Positions 53,701 through 64,000 of a stretch of 64,000 nucleotides of DNA are shown here, piece after piece. The notes beneath the pieces were generated by a model. It had not been told where the DNA came from, searched no databases, and worked only from the letters and a program-made list of their open reading frames with translations. The DNA comes from Hymenolepis diminuta (taxonomy: Eukaryota > Platyhelminthes > Cestoda > Cyclophyllidea > Hymenolepididae): contig CAADRB010000017.1 of NCBI GenBank assembly GCA_900708905.1, forward strand, positions 567,994 through 631,993. The letters are read 5' to 3'. The translations under genes and the position numbers were made by a program. How positions within the stretch are numbered: the stretch's first letter is position 1; each line of letters opens with the position of its first letter.

Positions 53701-56700
53701 AGTGTTCAGTAAATAAATAATAAAGTCTCTAAAAGGAGAGTCTGCGGTGAATGTAAGGATGAGGTTTATGGTTCAACAGACCTAGATTATTATTAGCTAA
53801 TATATTGAAAAATCCTGCTCTTGGCTGTGAGAACACAAATATAGCTCTTTATTAACCTACAGTTATTCAGACTCTGGGAAGAGAGAAGACCTAAAGCTCA
53901 AACGACGGTTCTTCTAAGAACATAATCAACTTATATGAAATTTGATATGTGATAAACGATAAGATGTCTGATTAGCCAATAACTACAACGACGTATTCTC
54001 CACTGGTGGTCTCATTAATCCAGGTGTGAGCGTGGGAATTCAGTGGTCAATAATCCTATGGATGAGAGATGAAACATGCGAGTTTCTCTTGAGTGAACTG
54101 AAAATATTTGGTCAGAGTGCCTAACGAAGACACAGATAGACCGAGGTGGCATGACCAATTACGGAATTCAATTGACCGTTCAAAAAGCTCTGACTAACTT
54201 TGGCGCAATCCCATCCATGAATCTGAGAGTCAGATCATTGCATTTGAAGAGGACACGGGAATACGGTCAATTCAGTGCTTCCAAAATTCAAAGTAAGATT
54301 CTTAATACCCTCAATCCTTTACACATTTATTCCGCTTCCTGTCTTAATTCACTAGTTGGACGTTTATCTAATTCAATTGCTTTTTCATGAAGAAAACTTG
54401 TATAAAAGTTTCTGGATTGATTTGGGCAATAACAATAATAACAATGGGTTAGATCACACAAATTAGAAGATTTGGAACGCAATTAAGCATAGTTAAACGA
54501 ACAAGATGAAAAAAATGAACTGGTATACACACATAAAATTATTTTACGAAAGTCCGCCGGTGGCGCATTGGTCACCGTGCCCATCTTTCATGTCGGATAT
54601 CACGGGTTCGATTCCCATTGGCACACACCAAGCGAGTGGAACAGTCAACCGCACTGGTTAATATAGAGGGCGACAGAATTCCACCTACGCGTTCATAAAT
54701 GGACTTGGGAATTAATTATTAATTTCAGGAAAAAAATGAACTTAGAGTGAATCATTAAGAGGAAGGAAGATGGTATTAAAATCCTACATCGGTTGATATC
54801 TAATTGATCATCATAAATTTTAGTCAGCTGAAATAGTATTACGAATGGAAAACGGACGTTCTTTAAAATTCACAAATGTTATAAATTCACATTCATAAAT
54901 CCTTTTTTTATAGTTTATTTTTAATAAATAATTCTAACCATATTTTTTGGCATTAAAACGATTACTCCACCTATACAACAAACTGGTTCAGATTATTGGA
55001 AAGAAATAACATAGTTAATATTAATCATGATTCGAGTAAATTCAAATTAGGTCGTTTGAAGGACTAAATTACTCTGAACAACTTAAACAACTCCTCCAAA
55101 AATACGACACACTTCCTGATAGGGCGAAATTGCGTTCGCAAAAAGAATACATAGTTAACATGAGTTAACTTTCATCTGAGAGAGCGAAGTAGTACGCTTC
55201 ACTGAAGCTTAAAAGCAGATTACACTTTGAGCTTAGATCATCTGATTTAAGAGGCGGCAACGGGCTACCTTTTTTCTCATTTCTTCAGTACTCACCCCAC
55301 ATTTTTACCTCAGTAAAATTTGTACCTTTAAGTCCCAAATCCTGCTTAATTCTACTCTGATGGCTCATACCGCTCCGGTAGCCAAACTTTGCCAGACTGA
55401 AATTTTAATCGGTCGGGAAACATGGGATCGATAACACTTTCCGCAATTTCTTCTGTCCACTAATATAGAACTCATTGACTAACCTTAGTAATAGTTTTAC
55501 TTATCTGTTAATATTCCATGCTAAACGATGTCCCAAAACTGCAGTCCCATTAGTGTATTAAACCCAACAGACATATTAAGTTACTCTTTTGACTTCGAGA
55601 TCTGGGTACATCGGGGCTGGTGGTTAAGGCGGGTTTTAATTATCTCAGGTTCTACGGTTAGTAGTTTAATATTGGGCATATCTCAATAAGTAATGTACCG
55701 CGCTAGACTTGCAAGAGAATCAATCTGAGGATAATAGAGTTGCATCATAGTACAAAGACACCCACCTCTAAGAGTCCACTTATTACGCACGTTTCATACC
55801 GCTGTTTTATAAGCTCCAGAAAAGAAATAATAATCCCACCCACCTTGGTTTTTATCTTTTCTACTGTGGTTGATGATAGAGTAGGAAATTTATTTTAACT
55901 TTCATCTTGGTCTGAACAAGGAAAGACGGTATGCAAAGTCAGAGATCATGTGATAGATTCTGAACAGTGCACTCCCATTGACATAATGGCCAATCGCACT
56001 GGTTAAATCTGGTCAAGACAATTGAGTTTCTCATAAGAGTGATTTCAGCATATATTTCTTCTGATCAAGTTAAGTGATGTAAACACTCAGTAGTGAGCTT
56101 AAGAGTTTCTTTTTTTAAATACAAGCACGATACTACTGCACTACCGGGTTGCGAGGATGAATGCTTAATCGAAATACTACAGAAAGTACAGCCAGACGAC
56201 AACCATCCACCCTTTTCCAATGTCTGGGTTTATAACCCCCAACAAATCATGAAACAAAGAAAGAAAGTTAGGTAAGTGTTAGTCACACACTAGCGTGGCA
56301 TGATAAGGTCGATACATTTACAAAAACATTCGCATGCGCAAATATGGAAACAGGCTTCCGTCAGTCAGCAAAGTCACGAAGAAACTAAGATGACACAGAG
56401 AAGAAATAAAATAATAATAAATTCGACGTATTTATTTCCACTTGACCTCAAGGCACAAACTTGAAAATTAAAAATGAGAAAAAAAAGTCATAAAATGGGC
56501 CCTAAAATCCCTATTAAGAGGGAATAAAGGAATAATAGAAAAGTAGGATAGAAAATAGGAGAAAAGTGAGAGATCCCAAGCCAAATACTTGGGGTTTTAC
56601 ACTTGAAACAAATCGATAAGCAACTTAAGTATATGGCATTACTGATACCTAAACGATGGAAGTGTAGCATATACTAATAACTAACACATGTGCACTAATT

Positions 56701-59700
56701 AAAAATAACTCCGTATAAGGATGTTTAGATGAGAGGTGGTCTCATATATTGTTGTTTTGAATGTTGAATCATAAATGCTTTTTGACGACTGTCATGGATG
56801 GATGAATTGATTATGGTCGATTGGCGAAAATAAAAAAAAATGTACTGTAAAGATATGACCAACCATCTAATTAATTGATCTATCAAATGGTTAAGAATTT
56901 ATTCAGGAATCAAGGGAACAAATTACAAAATTTGAATTTAAGGAGTAGCATACTGTCGTATTAGTGTCTGTATTAGCGTACTTTGTATTGGTGTCTAATA
57001 AACCTCTTATCTCTTGCTCATCTGATCTTCTACTGTTTGGAGAAAGCTACTGTCTATCTGTTGAGATTTACGATGTACCATAGGATACATTATTTTGTTT
57101 CAAAACGTTTACATTAAGTAGTAAATAACGTCCCCTGCGTCAGGGATGCAACGATCAACGTGCATATCTGGAAAATCGGAGGTAACGAGATCGATGATCA
57201 TCGGTGCATATTTAGTGGTAGATAATGGCCAATCGCATTGGTTGATTCTAGTCAACAAATTTGATGGCTGGATGGGAATTTCTCATAAGAGCAGCTTCAG
57301 GATATCTTTCCTCTACCCAAGTCAAGTACTGCGAACACTTTCCATTGTGGGATTGGATTTCAATAATGTCACCGAACAGGACCGTTTGGCCAACTAAACC
57401 CAAAACCAAATAGCATTACTTTGCCGGTTTAGGTTTCATTTTTTAACCCATGACAGAATGGGATGCTCCGCAGAAAGCAATTCAACTGAAAACCCATATC
57501 TTCAAAGGACTTGGGAATTTACTCTATGATTTAGACCACAAAAAAAGAAGATAAAGTGTGTGTTCTCCAGAGTACGACTCAGCACACATTTTTTTCCACC
57601 TTAAAAAGAACTGGAATGCGTGTGAGCTTACAAACAGTCTTTTATAGTACGAAGCATGGTTTGAGGATTTCAAATGAAAGGGAACAAAAATTAGATTCCC
57701 TATTTCAACTCGATTTGTTATTCGAAAAAATGATAATTCATTATCGCTGATCCAGCCAGTAAAGCTACTTTAGGGAACCGACCAAATTAGGCTTGTAAAA
57801 ATAATGAACTTCTTAAAAACTAACAAGAAACAGCAATTTTTTCCAAATTAAGTTGGAACACGAGTGTATAGGACAAACGTAAAGCAATGGGAGAGGATAG
57901 GAGAAGAGGGGAGGAGTAGAAGAGTAGGTAATTGGAAAGGGAACAAGCGTTAAAACTAAGCAAGTGGAACTTGGATCGAGAGATTATTATTTTGTTCGAC
58001 CGACGAGTAATCATTATCCGACAACTGGGACAACGCAGAGTTATGTGCTATGAGAGGCTGCTAAAGCCTTTTAGACTTTTCGAGGGGATCAGGAGAAGTT
58101 AGTCAAGCTTAAAGTTACTGCTTTATCAGTAGCCATTCTCGTTTATGCAAGAACCAACACGACCTATTTCAGGTCAATTTATTATGTAAAAGGAGGAAAG
58201 AAGATTAATACCGTTGGTCAATAAAAAGTGACAAATAAAAACGAAAAAGCGCAAAGAAAGTCGACAGGGAAAGCAATGATAAGGGATGGAGTTTAACTTG
58301 CAAATTACAGAAGTGCAAAATCGATAACAATGAGACTAAGCAAAGTTTATATCCACAAAGTAATGATAAATAAGAAGCGGAAGTAGGAGCCAACGAACAG
58401 AGCTAACAATGAGGGCGACAATTAGGCGATTAAATTTGGCTATCACATTCTAGAAGCACAAAACTGCTGAAAACGAAATCAAAAAGATCAAGAGATAGAG
58501 GATCTTATTTTAATATCCATTCGGTGAAGGATCTTTAAATCTACTTATTATATATAAATGGTCAATTGTCTATCATATTCCTAAGATTATAGTATACCAT
58601 AATGGTCGAACCATTATCTACGCACTTGTCAAAGTTCGGAGTTCCATCAACCGGACATTTACGAGGTCTATTCACTATCAACAAATACGCAACATATGAA
58701 ACGGTAATATTTCAAAGATTCCCTTGTTTATATGCTCGGTCATAACCGCCCATGAACTATTACGATCTGGTCAAGGAAGTCGAAACTACCTACATCGCAA
58801 ATTAATTTGGTCATTTATTTCGAAAATGCTAATGGAAACAGAACATTCTCCCTCGTATTTTGAAAATTATCCAAATAATTCAATTGGCTTGAGCTAATCA
58901 GATTTCCCAAAATATGTAATTTATAGGAAAAAGAAATAAGCGCGGAGAATTAGCATGCAGAAATAGGAATTGTATCTTGGCAAAGATAAAGATAATTATA
59001 TGCGGAAAAATAATTGGTTTTTAGATTATTTGTTGATGCATATTCGTCGATACAGCTTTTGTTAAAACATATGAACGAAAATGCATTGAAGTAATTTCAC
59101 AAGAACTATCTTAATTAGAAACAAAAATTATAAAAGAATATTAAACATTGTGATAGCAGTGATCGATTGACCAATCAATATTTACTACAGCTTGAAATTG
59201 AAGTCAATTTCCGCGTGGCAAACCATAGAGAATTTGATTATCGATTTCCGATAGAATGGTAAAGTGTTAAATTAGCATTTTATTTCAATGAAACTCCAAT
59301 AAGATTTTCTTATCGATCATCAAACCCATCGTAATTAAGATAAAAATTTTGCACTCAAACCGGATAAAATATATAATTCTATTTAAAAAAACAGAAAATT
59401 GCTTCAGAGAGTTAATCTCAAATCCTTAACACATCTGACTTGGCAAAGTTTCATCCTCTGTCACAGGTATTGAAAGAACGAGGAACCAGTTACCATGAAT
59501 TTACTTATTGATTTTCAATAAAATATGCTAAAACTGAATATCCTCTTAATTTCAATAGGCTCAAAACAAATATTAAACAAAATCTACATTCGATTAACTA
59601 ATTTGAAGTAAACCAAAAGTAAAAAAATACTTTCCGATTAGGCAGAAGCAGGGACCGCATTTAAATATTAAATATATCTAATTTTATGAATTTATATCTC

Positions 59701-60985
59701 CTAAAACTGTCGCAAATTTTAAGTACGCACACATTAACCTCGACGCAACGGATTTTTCTTTTCATGCGCAAAAAGAGTAAGGATCAACATCCGACGCACT
59801 GCTATTGGCCAAACTGCATGCTGCGTGCATGCATCAACGAAAGCCTAGTAACATTCTGTGCTTGAAAAAAGACGGAAGGGGGGGGGGGAGGTGAGACGAG
59901 AGAAAAGAGTTGACTAACCAAGCCCTTCTACGTGTCCAAAGAGTGATTAATGTCTTGATCACGAGATCACAAGGTATCATAATTTATATTACGGAGCCAC
60001 TATTATAAATCTTAAGATGATTAGGAAGAAATTATTAGACTCACGGGATCGAGTCCAGCACCAGCTTGTGAAAGAACCATTTCAATCAAACGAAGGATTG
60101 GGACATTAGAGCAGTTCGCCGCAGCAGCTGGATGCTCAATCTTGATGCTATTGTCTGAGTGGGGAGAAACCATAAAGACTCGCATTCCGAAAGGAGATTT
60201 GATTTGGGTCATTGAAGGTTCGCTAGCTTCCTATAACAGAAGAAACCATGAAGGACACGCAAATTATTAACAAAGAGGACTAAATAGATGTGAAGAAAAT
60301 TACTTTAATGCGTTCAATAACAGAATCATCAACTGGAACAGCTTCAGCAATTTCTGGGTCGAGAGGATAGACATAGCAGATTCCGTGAGTACGCATGACG
60401 CTCATAGTTTCTTTCAGAAGATGGAAAATTGCGACTGAGGGAAACCCAGCTACCGGTCCATGAGTGATTGTGATTGCATTGGGTTCATATAAGTAGCGCT
60501 CTTGTATTCCTATTTCGGGAAGTGAAGTGAGTACACGACATGAGCCTGCGGCGGATGCGTAACGTCCATGAAATTGGCTCCATGGCCAAACTCTAGAATG
60601 ATGAAGAGTGAAAATTATGAGAATGCAGCCGGCAATTGTAGCCAGGAGGACGCAAATAAGCATCAGACGCAAAATGAAACTGCGTGGCCAACATGAACGC
60701 CCGGCTCTGCGAGTGGTCAAGATATCTCCGCCAACTTGAGGACGAAGAATGAGAGGATCGTCAGGGTATTTCAACTTAAAAAAACAAACGAAGAATTATT
60801 TAAAAGGCAGCCTAAGCAGTACAAATTGACAAATAGTTTTTCTATTCAACTAGTACCTTCTATCAGTAATCAAGATGAATTAACAGCTTATATACACATT
60901 TAACAAGGAATTGCATTGTGTCAAACTATAAAACAAAAGAAATAATACCTACCCCGGCTTCAACTAATTTTTCGGCGTCAGACAT
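47740..60985 (-). CDS. BRICHOS-like type II membrane proprotein with furin-type site and C-terminal Cys-loop peptide, 435 aa
   Basis: Exons, 5'->3' on minus: 60985-60953, 60774-60304, 60230-60045, 53350-52939, 50765-50721, 50090-50028, 47837-47740; all GT-AG, frame kept, 1308 nt. Residues 1-47 are a basic cytoplasmic head and about 48-68 one hydrophobic helix (LMLICVLLATIAGCILIIFTL), with no signal peptide: type II topology. Residues about 110-215 resemble a BRICHOS domain, with THGICYVYPLD (C144) and a second cysteine at C208, 64 residues on. Next come a four-cysteine segment (C244, C248, C262, C264) and a long acidic region (about 280-366). RRQR at 387-390 is a furin-type site. It would release residues 391-435, which hold only two cysteines (C408 and the terminal C435). 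The topology resembles ITM2/BRI and chondromodulin proproteins. Exon structure is well supported; the BRICHOS assignment is weaker. Exon 4 is joined across 6.7 kb by phase only. Confidence 0.66.
48896..48926. repeat. perfect inverted repeat, 13-bp arms and 5-nt loop
   Basis: Arms TTATCACACAATG (48896-48908) and CATTGTGTGATAA (48914-48926) around ACTCA. It lies in intron 6 of the BRICHOS-like gene and has no run of T after it. Confidence 0.8.
49095..49240 (+). repeat. dispersed non-coding repeat family, copy 3
   Basis: Blocks GTATCCTGTTAACCCTTA, GGGAGATAATTC, TCTAAGCCTGTTTA and AGGATTAGGGCTACTTT match the copies at 29990 and 47255. Related but weaker sequence is seen near 48455-48530 and 51930-52020. 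Confidence 0.4.
51440..51640 (+). repeat. diverged dispersed repeat, copy 1
   Basis: Shares TATGGGGACCGCCACGATGA, ACCAGAAC and CCCAATCATGTTCTACCCC with 63805-64000, same orientation, roughly 75% by eye. It lies inside intron 4 of the BRICHOS-like gene. Confidence 0.5.
54561..54571 (+). promoter_or_regulatory. RNA polymerase III A box of the SINE
   Basis: TGGCGCATTGG, close to the consensus TRGYNNARNGG. Confidence 0.6.
54605..54615 (+). promoter_or_regulatory. RNA polymerase III B box of the SINE
   Basis: GGTTCGATTCC, exact match to the B-box consensus. Confidence 0.7.
55930..56085 (+). repeat. tRNA-derived SINE copy
   Basis: GGCCAATCGCACTGGTTAAA, TCTGGTCAAGACAATTGAG, TTTCTCATAAGAGTGATTTC and GATCAAGTTAAGT define the family body. 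The tRNA-like head is worn. Confidence 0.65.
56126..56271 (+). pseudogene. isolated exon-like stretch resembling the tail of a histidine acid phosphatase
   Basis: Open reading frame between a pyrimidine-rich acceptor (TTTTTTAAATACAAG) and a strong donor (AG|GTAAGTG). It encodes LPGCEDECLIEILQKV then PDDNHPPF. Lysosomal/prostatic-type histidine acid phosphatases end with LPGC...CPL..F......P. No upstream catalytic exon (RHG motif) or downstream exon was found, so this is at most an orphan exon or a pseudogene fragment. It lies antisense within an intron of the BRICHOS-like gene. Confidence 0.3.
57127..57345 (+). repeat. tRNA-derived SINE, longest copy
   Basis: The head GATGCAACGATCAACGTGCA...GAGATCGATGATC aligns with the A- and B-box head at 54551. 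The body is GGCCAATCGCATTGGTTGAT, GGGAATTTCTCATAAGAGCA and TTTCCTCTACCCAAGTCAAG. It gives the clearest view of the whole element, about 0.2 kb. Confidence 0.7.
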
Positions 60986-63800
60986 AAAGATGTTTGCACA
61001 AACAAATTCTGCAACTTCAGATAGACCTTGGCTATCCAAAATCCCTCCGGTTACAAAAATGGCTTCATTGCATATTTAAAAGTCCGTTAGCAGTAAATAT
61101 TAACTGATTTTTACCACTGCATATAAAATATTAATGAATTTTTTGGCAGTAAATATTTTTTTCATTATCATTCAAATGTTAAAAAGAAAGTATTGTTGAT
61201 ATATCAGCAGAGTTCATAACATTATTAATAATCTAAATAAAGTAAAATGTAAAAATTGTTTTTCCATATTATTATTATCATGCTTATTGTGGTTAATCAA
61301 ACGCATTTACTAGAAAACATTCAAATTGTGAATTTCTAATTGATTCAAAATTATATAATCTGATCACGAGCAGAGCAGCATCTCATTTTTAAAAAAAATA
61401 CACATGATGTAGTCATTATTTTGTTACTTACATGAAGTAATTTGTAAGTTTCCAAGCGCTTAATGCCTCCCTGACCTACTGGTTTCCTACTGCATATTAA
61501 GGAAACAGGCTTACAGTTTATTTGAATAACACCTGGTCTTCTAAATGTAGTTAAATAACTAAAATCGTGCAAAAATTAGATTCATTAAAAATATTTCTAC
61601 CTTCATCTCTTCATATAGTTGATATTACATTTATATCATAATGGCTTGATCAATGCAGATATACTATTGCTTATTTGATCCCAGTTGAAACGCTTATTAC
61701 TAACTTCATACTATTACTAATTTCCTACTAAGGAGGAAGCAATCAAATAATTTTCATAACCTGTCAAGAGGAATCAACGTTTTTTGAAACTATTTTCATT
61801 GTACAATGCTGTTCAGGTGGATACACATAACCAAAACTTAATTGTGCCCATTAACTAAGATTAAATTTAATATTAAATCTAAGCTAGTCAAATATTGTAC
61901 TATCGTTTTTGTATTCCTTTACCTTACAACCCCCAAGAGAAATTAAATATATCCGCCATAAAATTGAGCATCTTTTGATCATATTTACAGATTAAATTCG
62001 ATTTATCAATCCTGTAGAAAAAAATGTGTAATCAATGGTTAAATTGGCCTCCAAATTAAATAATATCTAAAACAGTTTATTTACCAAATGTTTATTGATA
62101 CATTTCGCAATTAATTAGGAAATCAACTAATTCTAAAAATTGTTCCTTTCATAATTTATATGCGAAAAGCATACAACTAGACATATTTTTCGCTTTTAAA
62201 AAATATTAAGACGCTTTAATAAACTCAAATTTTATAATACAGTGCATTTTGTGAGAAAATTATGAATAAAATGCCAAATCAAAGGGGGTTATTTATCGTT
62301 GGATAATACCAGTAGTAGAAAACACATACAAGTTTCCACAATTTATCGTAACTTAAATGAATCGATGGGGTGTCAATTACTTATCAAAATTTTTCTTCTT
62401 TTTTATACATTGATTTCAACCATAATATTTAATATTAGCTACTTAACATCCATTTACTATTTTTTAAATTTCACTGGCATCAAATAACACATACAAGACA
62501 CGCAATTGTTCCGATAGCTTAATTTGTAATTGCTTGAAGGCATTTGCATATTTTCGCTTTCCTACTCTCCTTCCTTTCTTCTTTCCTTTCTGAATGAAAA
62601 TAAAGTTTTATGTGAAGTTTATGGTTAACATTGTCATTACAATGATAGTATTGCATGAAATACTCTCAAACTAAAACATGGCAGATCATTTAAAAAAGAT
62701 TTAGCATCATATTCAAGTTATGTATAAAACCCCGAAATGTATTTAGTGCCAATCTATTTCCATTTTAAGCACGGACATGAAGCAATGAAACGACCCCGTA
62801 CTATGAAGGAACTCTTTGCATTCTATTTCGATGAACTCGGTAACTATGGATTTTAATCGCGTAAGTGTGTCTATCAGTTTTACTCGACAGATTTTCGAAA
62901 TTGGTAATAATAATAATATAAAAGCAATGGTGAGAACATATCCATTTTACTTTTTTAGAGCGACAAAAAACAACTGTTTGAACTTATAAATTTTTTTATT
63001 GCAACGCTAATTAGTCATCTTCTTTCATTGAATTTAAATTGAGTTGGTATGCGAATTTCTTGTGTAAAATATTATAAATCAATATGTGCTCGCGTCTTTC
63101 ATAACAGTAAAGGGTGTATCTTCGGTAACGAATGACTTATTAAGGGGTAAATATATATGGTGCATTAAATTATCTGGTAGGCACTAGTTCTAGTTGTGAT
63201 GAGAATGACTACTTATTGATAAGAAAAATTTCAGTGGAGTATTCATGAAAAAAGGAGATGAAATTTGTTCTTTCATATAATATATATTATAGCTATTAAT
63301 TGTCAAATGCCATGCACATGATTCTGTCTAATTATAATTCATATTATTCAGATGCAGGGCAAGAGATTATTGAGCCTTCTACTGAAATTTTCCTGATATT
63401 AGGCTTCTAACTGAAAACATGAGGTCCTTAAATTCCTTAAGAATATTTAAGTTAGAAATCGAATTGAAGACATAATATTAGTACTGAAGAACCGGGAGCA
63501 GGATGCGTTAACTTCATCGGTAAATAGGGAAAAATTGAAGAATGCAGACCAGTGTGGGTGTAGGGCCGACCTAGATATATTCTACGGTTTGAGGAGGATT
63601 TAGCCACTATTGGAAGGTGTTTGCTTCCTTTCGCCCCTGTCTTTCGCAATCCAAACTTCAATCTTTTTTGCTCATATATGGACTGCAGTATGCTTATATT
63701 GACTGGTACATCTTCACGTCCTAATTTTCATATGAGGATATTTTGACGACTGCTCGTCATACGAAGATAGAAAGCAAAACGGTCAACTCTCTCCTTGTGT
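60986..63800. other. upstream region of the BRICHOS-like gene, no gene seen
   Basis: The promoter of the BRICHOS-like gene should lie just above 60985. The rest is AT-rich. Open frames at 61351-61572 (-), 62299-62487 (+) and 63452-63661 (-) show no recognisable domain or splice context. Confidence 0.4.
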
Positions 63801-63804
63801 ACCA

Positions 63805-64000
63805 TAGTACCCCCGTATAGATGACACGTATGGGGGCCGCTATGTTGAACCAGAACTCTCACTCCTTATGATCTCACCAGCCAATCAGAATGGATTTAGC
63901 CATCCAATCATGTTCCAACCCTTTAATGAGTACCTCCTCCTTATCCGGAAGAAGAACCAAACAGCGTCGAGAAGCGGCAGATACTACCGAGAGGCCAATG
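63805..64000 (+). repeat. diverged dispersed repeat, copy 2 (cut by window end)
   Basis: GTATGGGGGCCGCTATGTTG, AACCAGAAC, CACCAGCCAATCAGAATG and CCAATCATGTTCCAACCC match the repeat at 51440-51640. It runs off the window, so its full length is unknown. Confidence 0.5.

Larger units (their letters stand above)
54551..54720 (+). repeat. tRNA-derived SINE with the best-preserved head
   Basis: The head carries both internal pol III promoter boxes: TGGCGCATTGG (A box) and GGTTCGATTCC (B box, a perfect match to GGTTCRANTCC), 33 nt apart. The anticodon arm does not fold well, so it is not a working tRNA gene. The body (GTCAACCGCACTGGTTAATA) is shared with the other copies. Confidence 0.75.
53351..60044 (-). 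other. intron 3 of the BRICHOS-like gene (6.7 kb)
   Basis: Starts GTGAGT and ends TTGTTAG on the minus strand. It holds three plus-strand SINE copies (54551, 55930, 57127), an exon-like plus-strand stretch at 56126-56271, and homopolymer G runs at 53389-53398 and 59878-59888. The remainder is AT-rich with chance frames. Confidence 0.55.

Noticed and set aside
54551..54625. Functional tRNA gene
   Set aside because: A and B boxes are good, but the anticodon stem does not pair and the acceptor stem conflicts with the T arm; it is a SINE head.
53389..59888. Poly-G runs (10 and 11 nt) as possible quadruplexes
   Set aside because: Single homopolymer runs, not four spaced G tracts; may also be sequencing or assembly length error.
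1..64000. CRISPR arrays, operons or bacterial features
   Set aside because: No regular spaced repeats or polycistronic bacterial gene layout; the window is clearly intron-bearing animal DNA.

Overview
This 64-kb window is animal nuclear DNA: AT-rich, intron-containing, with GT-AG splice sites and decayed transposons. The best guess is a parasitic flatworm (tapeworm or fluke). The clues are the AT content, the mix of 48-90 bp and multi-kilobase introns, the phase-1 microexons, and mariner, Ty3/Gypsy and tRNA-derived SINE remnants. The phylum is an inference and was not tested by a database search. All exon models were built by hand from splice sites and unbroken reading frames.

Layout. 1-445: 3' end of a dead mariner transposon. 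4340-7308: decayed Ty3/Gypsy pol with a putative 3' LTR. 8038-28053 (+): 14-exon synaptotagmin-14/16-like double-C2 gene, with five 18-45 nt microexons. 28200-29301: a second, 5'-truncated copy of the same Gypsy element, just after the poly(A) signal of that gene. 33157-34934 (+): three-exon PLAC8-family gene. Three genes then lie on the minus strand: UBA5, the UFM1-activating E1 enzyme (38900 to 35879); ALAD, porphobilinogen synthase (44846 to 40655); and a seven-exon type II membrane protein with a possible BRICHOS domain, a furin-type site and a two-cysteine C-terminal peptide (60985 to 47740). The plus and minus groups converge at about 35.0-35.9 kb. The rest is introns and repeat-rich spacer.

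The genes do not form one pathway. UBA5 starts UFM1 conjugation (ufmylation), ALAD makes porphobilinogen for haem, the C2 protein is probably a Ca2+-independent trafficking factor, and PLAC8 proteins are small cysteine-rich cell-surface or cytoplasmic proteins. The most unusual items are the BRICHOS-like proprotein, whose cleavage site sits in a frame-neutral exon; the run of symmetric microexons in the SYT14/16-like gene; a GC-AG intron in ALAD; a 606-bp identical tract shared by two otherwise diverged Gypsy copies, which suggests gene conversion; and direct repeats flanking the whole ALAD gene.
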